DNA of 37,898 nucleotides from a virus. Position 1 is the first letter of the stretch. Each line of letters begins with the position of its first letter. Made by a program: the position numbers and the translations under genes. The stretch spans positions 1-37,898 of IMG/VR virus record IMGVR_UViG_3300018415_000014; one strand, given 5' to 3'. The notes under the pieces were generated by a model that saw only the letters and a list, made by a program, of their open reading frames with translations, made no database searches and was not told where the DNA came from. This document shows, piece by piece, positions 1 to 8,242 of the stretch.

Positions 1-1287
1 AAAGCAAAAGAAGATATTAAAAAAGGTACTGAAGGCGTAATTGATCCAGCATCAATTAAAACGTTCAAAGAAAATATTGCAGAAGCAAGTACTGCATTTA
101 CAACAATGCTTGGTAGCGTTGATCTTGCACCGTTAGAAAAAGTATTTAATAAAGCACTAGATGCTGCTGAGAAATATCTAGTACCAGCTCTTAATATGGC
201 AGCAAATAATTTTGACAAATTCTTAATAGCAATGGGTGGAGCAAATGCTGCACTTAAAGCACTAGAACTTGCAGCAGGCGCAGCGGCCGCAGCACAAATG
301 CTAGGCCTAAGAGGCCGTCCTGGTACAGCCGGTGCAGGTGCAGGAGCAGGTGCTACTGGACAAAAACCAAAACCAGGTGCTACTGGCGGCGGCGGTATGA
401 AAGGTGCTGCTAAAGGTATTATGAAACGTGCAGGTCCGTTAGGATTATTATACGGATTGTATGAAGGTTATCAGTCGATGAATCAAATCGACCAAGATCT
501 TGAAGCAGGAAATATCACATCAAACGAAGCAAGTGTAGACAAAGCAGAAGTAACAGGCGGTGTTGTAGGCGGTACTGGCGGAGCAATGGCTGGCGCAGCA
601 GCAGGTGCTGCATTAGGTTCGGTTGTTCCTGTAGTTGGTACGCTAATAGGTGGTGTAATTGGAGGTGCTGTTGGATATTGGGCAGGATCGTCAGCAGGTG
701 AAGCAATTGGTGAACAGATTGGAGAAGCACTAGTTGGTCCTGAAGATATTGCAGCCATTGAAGCAAAAATTAAAGCAGAAGAAGAACGTATTAAACGTTC
801 AGAAGCAGGTGTAAACGAATATTGGGGCAGAGAATCAAAAGGTAGAGAAGAATCACAGAAACAGATTGAGCAATACAAGAAAGATCTAGAATTAATCAAT
901 AAACGTAATGCCGAAATAAAAGCAGAAGAAGCCAAAGCAGAAGAAAAGAAAAATGAAGTACCTGGTAATCCAGAAGAAAAAACAACAGATACTAATGATG
1001 CTCAAAAAACACTAGAACAAAAAGCAGAAGAAGAAAAGAAAAAAGCAGAAGCAGAAAAGAAAAAAGCAGAAGAAGAACAGAAAAAGAAAGACGCAGAAGG
1101 TACTACTAACCCAGACGGAACACCAATGAGTAGCAACACTACTCAGAAAACACCAGATCAGTTGTTAGGTGAATTAAATACTAGTATGAATCAACTTGTC
1201 CAATTGGCAACAACACAAACTATGTTAGCCAAAAAACAACTTGGTGTTAGTGGTGAAGCAGTTGGAGATTTATATTCTTCTGTATAA
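1..1287 (+). CDS. Tape-measure-like tail protein, 3' part (5' end outside window)
   Basis: The frame is open from base 1, so this is the C-terminal 428 residues of a longer protein; the ATG at 106 is internal. The N-terminal visible part is Ala-rich. Around bases 540-735 there is a long Gly/Ala-rich hydrophobic stretch of glycine-zipper type (GAAAGAALG, GGVIGGAVG), followed by a highly charged Lys/Glu coiled coil (about 740-1100) and a polar tail containing MNQLVQL. Hydrophobic Gly-zipper followed by coiled coil is typical of tail tape-measure proteins, which set tail length and are delivered toward the host membrane. T4 itself has gene 19 upstream of the portal, so the assignment is by composition, not synteny. 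It could be another large virion structural protein. It lies 46 bases upstream of the portal gene. Confidence 0.6.
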   Translation, partial: KAKEDIKKGTEGVIDPASIKTFKENIAEASTAFTTMLGSVDLAPLEKVFNKALDAAEKYLVPALNMAANNFDKFLIAMGGANAALKALELAAGAAAAAQMLGLRGRPGTAGAGAGAGATGQKPKPGATGGGGMKGAAKGIMKRAGPLGLLYGLYEGYQSMNQIDQDLEAGNITSNEASVDKAEVTGGVVGGTGGAMAGAAAGAALGSVVPVVGTLIGGVIGGAVGYWAGSSAGEAIGEQIGEALVGPEDIAAIEAKIKAEEERIKRSEAGVNEYWGRESKGREESQKQIEQYKKDLELINKRNAEIKAEEAKAEEKKNEVPGNPEEKTTDTNDAQKTLEQKAEEEKKKAEAEKKKAEEEQKKKDAEGTTNPDGTPMSSNTTQKTPDQLLGELNTSMNQLVQLATTQTMLAKKQLGVSGEAVGDLYSSV

Positions 1288-1333
1288 CAAAAAAGAACTT
1301 GCTTTTATAGCAAAAGGATGTATAATATAAGAT

Positions 1334-3040
1334 ATGAGTTGGAAAAAATACTTTACACCAGTTAACGCTGATAATACAGGCGGAAGTTACAGCCCAATTA
1401 GTGGCGGCGGACGTCCCGGCCCTGCACGAGCAAACTATAGTTCATATTTGCCAGATGTATATGCAGGTGCACCAAATCGTATCGAACGTTATATGCAGTA
1501 CGATACAATGGATATGGATTCAGAAGTAAATGCTGCATTAGATATTCTTGCAGAATTTTGTACAGATAAAGATAGAGAAAACGCAACACCGTTTCATTTC
1601 CATTTTAGACAGCAGGCAACTAATGTAGAAACTAGACTATTAAAAGATGCGCTACAAAAATGGACTAAATTAAATCAAATTGATAAACGAATTTTTAGAA
1701 TTGTAAGGAACACATTTAAATATGGAGACTGTTTTTTCATTAGGGATCCAGAAACTAAAAAACTTTTATACGTGGATCAAACCAAAGTCACAAAAATTAT
1801 TGTTAACGAATCCGATGGAAAGATTCCCGAGCAGTATGTTGTAAGAGATATTAATTTTAATTTTAAAGATTTAGTAGCAACGACTCCACACAATACAACT
1901 AACACTTCACCTAGCGGAACGAGTTCTTATACTTCCGGGGGTGGATTTGGTAGAGGAATGGCAGGTCAAGTTCCAACACCATCAGGCACTAGGTTTCAAA
2001 GAGAAGCAAATGAAATTGCTGTAGATGCAAAACATATGGTACACATTTCATTATCAGAAGGATTAGATCAAAATTATCCTTTTGGTAATTCACTTTTAGA
2101 AAGTGTTTTTAAAGTATACAAACAAAAAGAGTTATTAGAAGATGCGATTATTATCTATCGTATTCAACGTGCGCCTGAACGTAGAATTTTTTACGTTGAC
2201 GTAGGTAATATGCCTGCGCATATGGCAATGAGCTTTGTTGAAAAAGTTAAAAACGAAATACAACAAAGACGTATTCCAAGTGCAACAGGTGGAGGTACAA
2301 GTGTTATTGATGCTAGTTACAATCCACTATCAACTAATGAAGATTACTTCTTTCCGCAAACAGCAGAAGGACGTGGCTCTAAAGTTGAAACACTACCAGG
2401 CGGAACTAACCTAGGTGAAATTACTGACCTACGTTATTTTACTAATAAATTATTCCGTGCTTTACGTATTCCAGCAAGTTACTTGCCTACAGCAATTGAC
2501 GAACAAGCAAATACAGTAAGTGACGGTAAAGTAGGAACTGCTTATATTCAAGAATTACGTTTTAACAAGTATTGTGAAAGACTTCAAGCAAACATTGTAG
2601 AATCATTAGATTTAGAATTTAAAATGTGGTTAGACAGTGCAGGTGTTAACATTGACCCTAGTATGTTTGAACTAAAATTTAATCCACCACAAAACTTTGC
2701 TGCGTATCGTCAAGCAGAACTTGATACTACTAGAGCAAACATCTTTGGTGCGATACAACAAGTTCCACACTTGTCTAAACGTTTTGCACTAAAACGTTAT
2801 CTTGGTTTAACAGCAGAAGAAATTGCTGAGAACGAGAGAATGTGGAAAGAAGAAAATGCAGGCAACTTACAACCACCTACTGATGCAGCAGGCGAGTTGC
2901 GAGGAGCAGGTATTACTCCAGGCGGTATGGAGACAGATATGGGAGACCAGACTGCACAAGCGCCTGAAGATATGGCAGCAGCGGCTGAACCAGCAGGCGG
3001 AGAAGGGGATGCGGCAGGCGGCACAGAAACTCCTGCCTAG
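1334..3040 (+). CDS. 20: Portal vertex protein gp20
   Basis: A 568-residue protein with the conserved T4-family portal signature RYMQYDTMDMDSEVNAAL at residues 52-69, followed by an AEFCTD segment. The portal forms the dodecameric ring at the special capsid vertex, nucleates prohead assembly and passes DNA during packaging by the terminase. The length is close to T4 gp20 (524 aa) and marine homologues. A Gly/Ser-rich loop (about residues 185-215) and a low-complexity Gly/Ala/Glu-rich C-terminus (about 520-568) are the main departures. The start ATG has only a weak AAAGG upstream at a long distance (1312-1316). The order portal, small core proteins, gp21, gp22, gp23 is that of T4, which makes this identification very secure. 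Confidence 0.96.
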   Translation: MSWKKYFTPVNADNTGGSYSPISGGGRPGPARANYSSYLPDVYAGAPNRIERYMQYDTMDMDSEVNAALDILAEFCTDKDRENATPFHFHFRQQATNVETRLLKDALQKWTKLNQIDKRIFRIVRNTFKYGDCFFIRDPETKKLLYVDQTKVTKIIVNESDGKIPEQYVVRDINFNFKDLVATTPHNTTNTSPSGTSSYTSGGGFGRGMAGQVPTPSGTRFQREANEIAVDAKHMVHISLSEGLDQNYPFGNSLLESVFKVYKQKELLEDAIIIYRIQRAPERRIFYVDVGNMPAHMAMSFVEKVKNEIQQRRIPSATGGGTSVIDASYNPLSTNEDYFFPQTAEGRGSKVETLPGGTNLGEITDLRYFTNKLFRALRIPASYLPTAIDEQANTVSDGKVGTAYIQELRFNKYCERLQANIVESLDLEFKMWLDSAGVNIDPSMFELKFNPPQNFAAYRQAELDTTRANIFGAIQQVPHLSKRFALKRYLGLTAEEIAENERMWKEENAGNLQPPTDAAGELRGAGITPGGMETDMGDQTAQAPEDMAAAAEPAGGEGDAAGGTETPA

Positions 3041-3041
3041 T

Positions 3042-3049
3042 CATAAATA
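3042..3049 (+). promoter_or_regulatory. Putative T4-type late promoter (CATAAATA)
   Basis: CATAAATA lies in the short gap after the portal gene. It matches the T4 late -10 element TATAAATA and the marine T4-like variant NATAAATA. The usual spacing puts the transcript start at about 3055, which is the A of the next start codon. No Shine-Dalgarno site precedes that ATG. Confidence 0.65.
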
Positions 3050-3054
3050 GTAGT

Positions 3055-3294
3055 ATGCTTCTAAGAGAATTTTTATATTTTAACGATGAGATTAATGACT
3101 TTGCAGTTGACCGTAGATACGACAACAGCAAAGACAGTTCTGTATTGCAACGTGACGATACAAGAAAGATCAGACTAACTCTTAGACAGATCAACGAAAT
3201 TAGAATGCAGGCTGAAGCACACGCTGCCGAGAAAGAATCGGAACTAAATTTTATTAGGCAGATGTATGCAGCACCAGTTGAACCACAAGAGTAA
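3055..3294 (+). CDS. Small conserved protein in gp67-like prohead-core position
   Basis: A 79-residue, highly charged, mostly helical protein with no signal peptide or membrane segment. It sits directly after the portal gene and before the core protein, protease and scaffold genes, and its length matches T4 gp67 (80 aa), a prohead core component. The segment LTLRQINEIR followed by a charged helix and QMYAAP looks like the small conserved protein found at this place in marine T4-like phages. The gp67 assignment rests on position and size, not a clear motif. The ATG has no Shine-Dalgarno site; a CATAAATA late promoter ends 5 bases before it, suggesting leaderless translation. Its 3' end overlaps the next frame by 29 bases. 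Confidence 0.75.
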   Translation: MLLREFLYFNDEINDFAVDRRYDNSKDSSVLQRDDTRKIRLTLRQINEIRMQAEAHAAEKESELNFIRQMYAAPVEPQE

Positions 3295-3931
3295 CCGAAA
3301 AAGATTTCAAAATGATGCTGCTTTCGTTCTAGGTAACGGAAACAGTAGACTTGCAATTGATTGCCCTAGTTTAATAAACAAAGGTACAGTCTACGGTTGC
3401 AACGCACAATATAGAGAATTTGATCCACACTTTTTAATAGCAGTTGACGTTAAGATGGTTAACGAATTAATTGATGCTGACTATCATAAAAAAGGAACTA
3501 TTTGGACAAATCCTAACAAAGGCATAAAAACAAAATCAAATATTAACTTATTTTCACCACACAAGGGTTGGTCAAGCGGCCCTACTGCATTATGGTTTGC
3601 TGCTAGTAATGGACATAAAAACATTTATATTATTGGATTTGACTATGCAGGAGTCAAAGGCAAATTCAACAATGTATACGCAGATACGTTCAATTATAAG
3701 AAAAGCAGTGATGCAGCAACGTTTTTTGGTAACTGGCTAGGACAAACAGAGAAGGTTATTAAGGAGTTTAGACACACTAAATTCTTTAGAGTTGTTGAAG
3801 AAGGCGGCTTTATACCCGATAAATTAGGTCCTCAGCACGGAAATTTGACACATATTAGTAAGGAAGAGTTTGATAGCACGTTTCCGGAAAGTATATATCA
3901 AAGCAAAACGAATCAAAAAACTACCATTTAA
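3266..3931 (+). CDS. DUF115/MptE-like fold protein (function unknown)
   Basis: A 221-residue protein. Near the N-terminus it has FVLGNGNSRL (residues 20-29), followed by a VYGCNAQY strand and an FLIAVDVKM strand, then GPTALWFAA and NIYIIGFDY. This pattern (phosphate-loop-like GNGxS, a CN or VN motif, a D after the third strand, a late GxDY) resembles DUF115/MptE-like proteins, relatives of glycosyltransferase or pyrophosphokinase folds. It has no counterpart in the T4 head gene block. The ATG at 3266 overlaps the upstream gene by 29 bases with AGG 8 bases before it; an in-frame TTG at 3278 is an alternative. It may act on surface glycans or nucleotide-like substrates, but this cannot be decided from sequence alone. 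Confidence 0.72.
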   Translation: MQHQLNHKSNRKRFQNDAAFVLGNGNSRLAIDCPSLINKGTVYGCNAQYREFDPHFLIAVDVKMVNELIDADYHKKGTIWTNPNKGIKTKSNINLFSPHKGWSSGPTALWFAASNGHKNIYIIGFDYAGVKGKFNNVYADTFNYKKSSDAATFFGNWLGQTEKVIKEFRHTKFFRVVEEGGFIPDKLGPQHGNLTHISKEEFDSTFPESIYQSKTNQKTTI

Positions 3932-3951
3932 CCCCATTTTTATAAGTAAAA

Positions 3952-3959
3952 TGTAAATA
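3952..3959 (+). promoter_or_regulatory. Putative late promoter (TGTAAATA)
   Basis: TGTAAATA lies in the 72-base gap before the core protein gene. The predicted start is about 3965, giving a 39-base leader that contains ATAGGAG (3991-3997) before the ATG at 4004. A second AT-rich box, TATAAGTA, lies at 3941-3948. Confidence 0.55.
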
Positions 3960-4003
3960 CATTAACAAACAGCCTTACGATAATCAATTTATAGGAGAAT
4001 AAA

Positions 4004-4948
4004 ATGGCAGATCAAAAAACAACATTAGAACAAATGCTTGAGCATTTGGTTAATGACAATACTGCAAAAGCAGAAGAATTATTCCACGAATATGTGGTAA
4101 CAAAATCAAGAGAAATCTACGAAAACCTTATCGAAGAAGAAATGGAAGAAGATGAGGACGTAAAAGAAGATTCAAAAGACGAAGAAGTTGATGAGGCTTC
4201 TAAAGATGCTGATTCAGAAGAAGATAAAGTAGACGAAGCAACTGACGAAGAAGTTGACGAGTCATCTAAAGACGAAGAAGTTGATGAATCTGCAGACGAC
4301 GAAGAAGTAGAAGAAGAATTTGAAGAAGTTGCTGTAGAAGGCGACGACGAAGATCCAATGGATGCTATGGGCGGAGACGCTGGTGATGACTTAGAATCAG
4401 ACATTACAGGCGATGACGAAGACGGCGAAAAAGAGCCAGAAGAGTTATTCCAAGATTTAGATTCAATTGTTGACGAACTTCAAGCAAAATTTGACGAAAT
4501 CAAAGGCGGCGACGATGCTGGTGACGAAATGGGCGACGAAGAAGAAAAAGACGAAATGTTTGCTCCAGAGTCAAGCGAAGAAGCAGTTGCTGAGCCAAAA
4601 GATGAGTTAGAAACAATGCGTGAGTATGTTGAAAAAGTAGCAGGCGGACACGGTGCTGAATCAAAAGGTGCTGCAGAAGGTGCTGACAACAAAAAATCAG
4701 TTGTTGACAATATGAAAAACGATATGGGCGGTACTACTGCTAACATCGCAAAAGGCGGTGAAGCGTCAGAGAAAAATGACGGTGGATTAGCAGATATTAA
4801 CGCTAAAGAAGAAAATGCTGGCAACGTTAACGTTCCAGGCGCTAAAGGTGCAACTAAGATGTCCCCAGAAAAAGGACACGGTGCAGAAAAGAAAGGCGCT
4901 GGCGAAAACGCTGATAACAAGCAATCAATTTTCCGTGGCCGTAGATAA
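4004..4948 (+). CDS. Acidic prohead core protein (gp68-like)
   Basis: A 314-residue, extremely acidic protein. The N-terminal 45 residues form an amphipathic helix (LEQMLEHLVND, then AEELFHEYV) of the type seen in T4-like gp68 core proteins. Residues 46-145 are almost all Glu, Asp, Lys and Ser, with a recurring DEEVDE(S/A) unit. A second helix (LFQDLDSIVDELQAKFDEI) follows near residue 150. The C-terminus carries two copies of a GHGAE(S/K)KGA...ADNK unit and ends in basic FRGRR. It probably joins the scaffold core inside the prohead and is cut or expelled on maturation. It has a strong AGGAG site and lies 15 bases before the protease gene. T4 gp68 is only about 140 aa, so the acidic insert is an expansion. 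Confidence 0.75.
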   Translation: MADQKTTLEQMLEHLVNDNTAKAEELFHEYVVTKSREIYENLIEEEMEEDEDVKEDSKDEEVDEASKDADSEEDKVDEATDEEVDESSKDEEVDESADDEEVEEEFEEVAVEGDDEDPMDAMGGDAGDDLESDITGDDEDGEKEPEELFQDLDSIVDELQAKFDEIKGGDDAGDEMGDEEEKDEMFAPESSEEAVAEPKDELETMREYVEKVAGGHGAESKGAAEGADNKKSVVDNMKNDMGGTTANIAKGGEASEKNDGGLADINAKEENAGNVNVPGAKGATKMSPEKGHGAEKKGAGENADNKQSIFRGRR

Positions 4949-4963
4949 TAGAGGGTATATAGG

Positions 4964-5590
4964 TTGAAAACTACACTAGCAGAACATCTGAGCTTCGATC
5001 AGGCTAAAATCGTAATTGAGCGTGATGAAGGCGAGGGTAAAACATTACATTTGAGTGGTATCTGTATTCAAGGTGACATTCGTAATGCTAACCAGCGTGT
5101 TTATTCTTCGCAAGAAATTGATAGGGCTGTCAAAACGCTCAACGAACAGATTTCTGGGGGGTATTCAGTGCTTGGTGAAGTAGATCATCCTCAAGATTTA
5201 AGAATAAACCTCGACCGTGTGTCCCATATGATCACAAAGATGTGGATGGACGGTCCTAACGGTTACGGAAAACTTAAGATGCTTCCAACACCAATGGGAC
5301 AATTAGTGTCCACGATGTTGGAAAGCGGAGTTAAACTTGGAGTTAGCTCAAGAGGTTCAGGAGAAGTAGACGGAGAAGGTAACGTAAACGGTTTTGAAAT
5401 CATTACTGTTGACGTTGTTGCACAACCAAGTGCACCGGGTGCTTATCCTACACCAGTTTATGAACACCTTATGAATGAAAAAGGTGGTTTCCAGGCGTTT
5501 AAATTAGCACAAGAAGTACAAGGCGACCCACAGGCACAGAAGTATATTGCAGAGTCCTTGAAGAAAATCATTTCAGGATTAAATCATTAG
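4964..5590 (+). CDS. 21: Prohead core protease gp21
   Basis: A 208-residue serine protease of the T4 prohead protease type. Visible motifs are LGEVDHP with catalytic His75, and LGVSSRGSGEV with the nucleophile Ser at 128-129. NANQRVY near residue 40 and PSAPGAYPTPVYE near the C-terminal third are also family features. It cleaves the scaffold, core proteins and the N-terminus of the capsid protein, typically after Leu/Ile-x-Glu, once the prohead is complete. The start appears to be TTG at 4964, preceded by GAGG (4951-4954) at a workable distance; no ATG or GTG is available near the conserved N-terminus. The gene is tightly packed between core and scaffold genes, as in T4. Confidence 0.95.
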   Translation: MKTTLAEHLSFDQAKIVIERDEGEGKTLHLSGICIQGDIRNANQRVYSSQEIDRAVKTLNEQISGGYSVLGEVDHPQDLRINLDRVSHMITKMWMDGPNGYGKLKMLPTPMGQLVSTMLESGVKLGVSSRGSGEVDGEGNVNGFEIITVDVVAQPSAPGAYPTPVYEHLMNEKGGFQAFKLAQEVQGDPQAQKYIAESLKKIISGLNH

Positions 5591-5601
5591 GAGAATCACA
5601 G

Positions 5602-6699
5602 ATGTTAGATTTTGTAAAACAATTGTTTGAAAACAATGTGATTTCCGAAGAAGTCAAGTCGGAAATTGAAACCGCTTGGGAAACCGCAGTTCAAGAAAAC
5701 CGTGACACAGTCGCAACTGGTTTACGTGAAGAATTTGCACAGAAGTACGAACACGATAAAGCTCAAATGGCAGAAGCAGTAGAGAAGATGCTTTCAGACA
5801 GAATTACTGCTGAATTATCTGAATTTGCTGAAGACCGTCAGGGACTTATCGAGGCTAGAGCCAAGTATGCTAAGAAAATGAAGAAAGATTCTAAAGCAAT
5901 GGAATCATTCGTTCTTAACAACTTGAAAAAGGAACTAGACGAACTTCGTGAAGATCGTAAGTCAGCAGCGGGCAATGTTGCTAAATTAGAATCTTTTATC
6001 GTGGATGCATTAGCGAAAGAAATCGCAGAATTCCACTCTGATAAAAAAGATCTTGCTGAAACCAAAGTTAAATTGGTACGTGATAGCAAGGCTAAATTCG
6101 AAGCAATCAAGAAAGACTTTATTGACAGAGCTTCAACAGTAGTTGAAACAACTGTACGTAAAGGCTTGAAAGCAGAGATGGGTCAGTTAAAAGAAGATAT
6201 TGAAGCAGCTCGCAAAAACGATTTTGGTCGCAGAATTTTTGAAAGTTTCGCAAGTGAGTATGCAGCAAGTCATCTAAACGAAAAATCTGAAACAGCAAAA
6301 CTTCTTAAAGTTGTAAAACAAAGAGAAGAAGCAGTTAAAGAAGCCAATGCGAAAGCAGAGGAAGCAGAGAAGTTGACTGAAAGCAAAGACGCAGAAATTG
6401 CTCGTATGCAAGATGCAGCTCAGCGTAAAGAAGTAATGGCAGAATTGTTATCACCTCTAAACAAAGAAAAGCAAGAAGTAATGAGTGAACTTTTAGAATC
6501 TGTCCAAACAGATAAACTACACGCAACATTCGACAAGTATATTCCAGCCGTAATGGATGGAAAATCTACTAAGAAAGTAGCGTTGAACGAGGCTAAGGAA
6601 GTAACAGGCGATAAAGAAACACAGGCACATATCAACGGTCAAGAGAATAAGACCGCTGAGATATTTGACATCCGCAGACTTGCGGGACTTAAAATTTAA
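5602..6699 (+). CDS. 22: Prohead scaffolding protein gp22
   Basis: A 365-residue, almost entirely alpha-helical and charged protein. Coiled-coil segments rich in Lys, Glu, Asp and Ala run through most of residues 40-290. It begins LDFVKQLFENNVISEE and ends FDIRRLAGLKI, as expected for the gp22 scaffold of marine T4-like phages. It lies between gp21 and gp23 as in T4. The scaffold fills the prohead, directs capsid assembly and is degraded by gp21. Candidate gp21 sites of the form Leu-x-Glu are frequent. AGGAG (5590-5594) precedes the ATG by 7 bases. The length is larger than T4 gp22 (269 aa), through extra coiled coil. Confidence 0.93.
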   Translation: MLDFVKQLFENNVISEEVKSEIETAWETAVQENRDTVATGLREEFAQKYEHDKAQMAEAVEKMLSDRITAELSEFAEDRQGLIEARAKYAKKMKKDSKAMESFVLNNLKKELDELREDRKSAAGNVAKLESFIVDALAKEIAEFHSDKKDLAETKVKLVRDSKAKFEAIKKDFIDRASTVVETTVRKGLKAEMGQLKEDIEAARKNDFGRRIFESFASEYAASHLNEKSETAKLLKVVKQREEAVKEANAKAEEAEKLTESKDAEIARMQDAAQRKEVMAELLSPLNKEKQEVMSELLESVQTDKLHATFDKYIPAVMDGKSTKKVALNEAKEVTGDKETQAHINGQENKTAEIFDIRRLAGLKI

Positions 6700-6712
6700 G
6701 GAGATAAACAAA

Positions 6713-7885
6713 ATGTCACAATTATTAGAGTCACGCTGGTCGGAAACCAAAGGCGCACTTTTAGAAGGGCTCCAAGGTAACAAGCGTTCTGTAATGGAGG
6801 CAACTCTCGAGAATACCCGTAAGTATTTGTCAGAGAGTGCTACAGCAGGCGCCACTTCCGCTGGCAACGTTGCAACACTAAATCGTGTGATCCTACCAGT
6901 GATCAGACGTGTAATGCCAACAGTCATTGCAAATGAACTTGTTGGTGTACAACCAATGACTGGACCAGTTGGCCAAATCCACACATTACGTGTAAGATAT
7001 GCTGACGATTTTTCATCTAGCTCAGGCACAGGTGCCACAGCAGGTGAAGAGGCACTAAGCCCATTCAAGATTGCTGAAGGTTATTCAGGTAACGACGATA
7101 TTAAAGCAGGTTCAACTGCTTCATTAGAAGGCGCTGCTGGTAACAGACTTTCAATTCAAATCTTGAAACAAACTGTAGAAGCAAAAACTCGTAAGTTATC
7201 AGCTCGCTGGACTTTTGAGGCTGCTCAAGATGCTCAAGCACAACAAGGTATTGATGTTGAAGCAGAAATTATGGCTGCGTTAGCGCAGGAAATTACTGCT
7301 GAGATCGACCAAGAAGTTATTACTTCTTTATCAACACTTGCTGGCACAGCAGCACTTACATACGACCAAGGCGCAGTATCAGGTACTGCTACTTTCGTTG
7401 GTGACGAACACGCAGCACTTGCTGTTCAAATCAACAGAGTTAGCAACTTGATTGCACAGCGTACACGTCGTGGTGCTGGTAACTGGGCTGTTGTATCACC
7501 AACTGTATTAACATTATTACAGTCTGCTACAACTTCAGCATTTGCTAGAACTACAGAAGGTACATTTGAAGCACCAACAAACACTAAGTTTGTAGGAACT
7601 TTAAACAGTGCTATGAAAGTATACGTAAACGGCTATGCTACATCAGACGATGTACTTGTTGGTTACAAAGGATCTTCAGAATCAGATGCGGCAGCATTCT
7701 ATTGCCCATACATTCCTTTAATGTCATCTGGTGTTGTACTTGATCCAGGTACTTTTGAGCCAGTAGTTTCGTTTATGACAAGATATGGTTATGTAGAGTT
7801 AACAAACACTGCATCATCTCTTGGTAATGCGGCTGACTACTTGGGTAAAGTTGCTGTAACATCAGCAAACTTACGTTTTGCGTAA
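6713..7885 (+). CDS. 23: Major capsid protein gp23
   Basis: A 390-residue major capsid protein of the T4 gp23 type (HK97 fold). Family features include NVATLNRVILPVIRRVMPTVIANELVGVQPM near residues 52-82, cited here in its two parts NVATLNRVILPVIRR and MPTVIANELVG, then GPVGQIHTLRVRY and KTRKLSARWTFEAAQD. The ATG at 6713 with AAGGAG (6698-6703) is chosen over the upstream in-frame ATG at 6665, which lies inside gp22. The protein is clearly shorter than T4 gp23 (521 aa), which suggests a short N-terminal propeptide and a reduced insertion domain. A possible gp21 cleavage point is LLE18-Gly19, or VME30-Ala31. An intrinsic terminator follows 22 bases after the stop. Confidence 0.96.
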   Translation: MSQLLESRWSETKGALLEGLQGNKRSVMEATLENTRKYLSESATAGATSAGNVATLNRVILPVIRRVMPTVIANELVGVQPMTGPVGQIHTLRVRYADDFSSSSGTGATAGEEALSPFKIAEGYSGNDDIKAGSTASLEGAAGNRLSIQILKQTVEAKTRKLSARWTFEAAQDAQAQQGIDVEAEIMAALAQEITAEIDQEVITSLSTLAGTAALTYDQGAVSGTATFVGDEHAALAVQINRVSNLIAQRTRRGAGNWAVVSPTVLTLLQSATTSAFARTTEGTFEAPTNTKFVGTLNSAMKVYVNGYATSDDVLVGYKGSSESDAAAFYCPYIPLMSSGVVLDPGTFEPVVSFMTRYGYVELTNTASSLGNAADYLGKVAVTSANLRFA

Positions 7886-7907
7886 GCCAACTCATTAGAG
7901 TATTTAG

Positions 7908-7937
7908 AAAGGGCGGTGGAAACACTGCCCTTTTTTT
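7908..7937 (+). terminator. Intrinsic terminator after gp23
   Basis: GGGCGGTG (7911-7918) pairs with CACTGCCC (7923-7930), with one G-T wobble, around a GAAA tetraloop. The stem can be extended by AAA (7908-7910) with the first three of seven T residues (7931-7937). A strong GC stem plus T run, 22 bases after the gp23 stop, is a textbook rho-independent terminator. It separates the head genes from the appendage genes. Confidence 0.92.
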
Positions 7938-7956
7938 ATGACTTGACTTTCTGATT

Positions 7957-7964
7957 GTTAAATA
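7957..7964 (+). promoter_or_regulatory. Putative late promoter (GTTAAATA)
   Basis: GTTAAATA follows the terminator by 19 bases. The predicted transcript start coincides with the A of the ATG at 7970, the same geometry as at 3042-3055. No Shine-Dalgarno site precedes this ATG. Confidence 0.6.
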
Positions 7965-7969
7965 GCAAT

Positions 7970-8242
7970 ATGGAAAAGATTACAAGTTACAGAGATTTTC
8001 CTAAACTTAGAGATCAATTACAAAAGTGGCGGAAACGTTTTCCTATGTTTGCTCACGATGTTAAAACATTTGATAAAATGTTAGAAAAGCATATGAAGGA
8101 ACATATGGAGCATATTATAAAATATAAGCAAACAAAACGCACAACTTATCTAGAAAAAGCACAAGAAGAATTAGACCATATTAATCGCATACTTACTGCT
8201 ATTAGTAAAGTAGAGCTTATGGCTTTATTATCTAAAAGATAA
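7970..8242 (+). CDS. Hypothetical small helical protein
   Basis: A 90-residue, basic, helix-rich protein without membrane segments. It begins MEKITSYRDFPKLRDQL and has a Lys/His-rich middle (KMLEKHMKEHMEHI) and a charged C-terminal helix. I do not recognise a family. The ATG at 7970 is preferred over an upstream in-frame TTG at 7955, which would run through the promoter element. It is the first gene after the gp23 terminator and has its own TAAATA element placed for leaderless transcription. Its stop codon overlaps the next promoter. A DNA-binding or virion core role is possible from the charge but is only a guess. Confidence 0.72.
   Translation: MEKITSYRDFPKLRDQLQKWRKRFPMFAHDVKTFDKMLEKHMKEHMEHIIKYKQTKRTTYLEKAQEELDHINRILTAISKVELMALLSKR

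Noticed and set aside
1321-1330. TATAATATAA just before gp20 as a late promoter
   Set aside because: It lacks the TAAATA core seen at the other sites and lies almost on the start codon; AT-rich chance is as likely.
4117-4920. Long minus-strand open frames opposite the core protein gene
   Set aside because: They are Ser/Pro-rich mirror images of the Glu/Asp/Lys codons of the + strand gene and have no ribosome site; the same holds for other minus-strand frames in the window.
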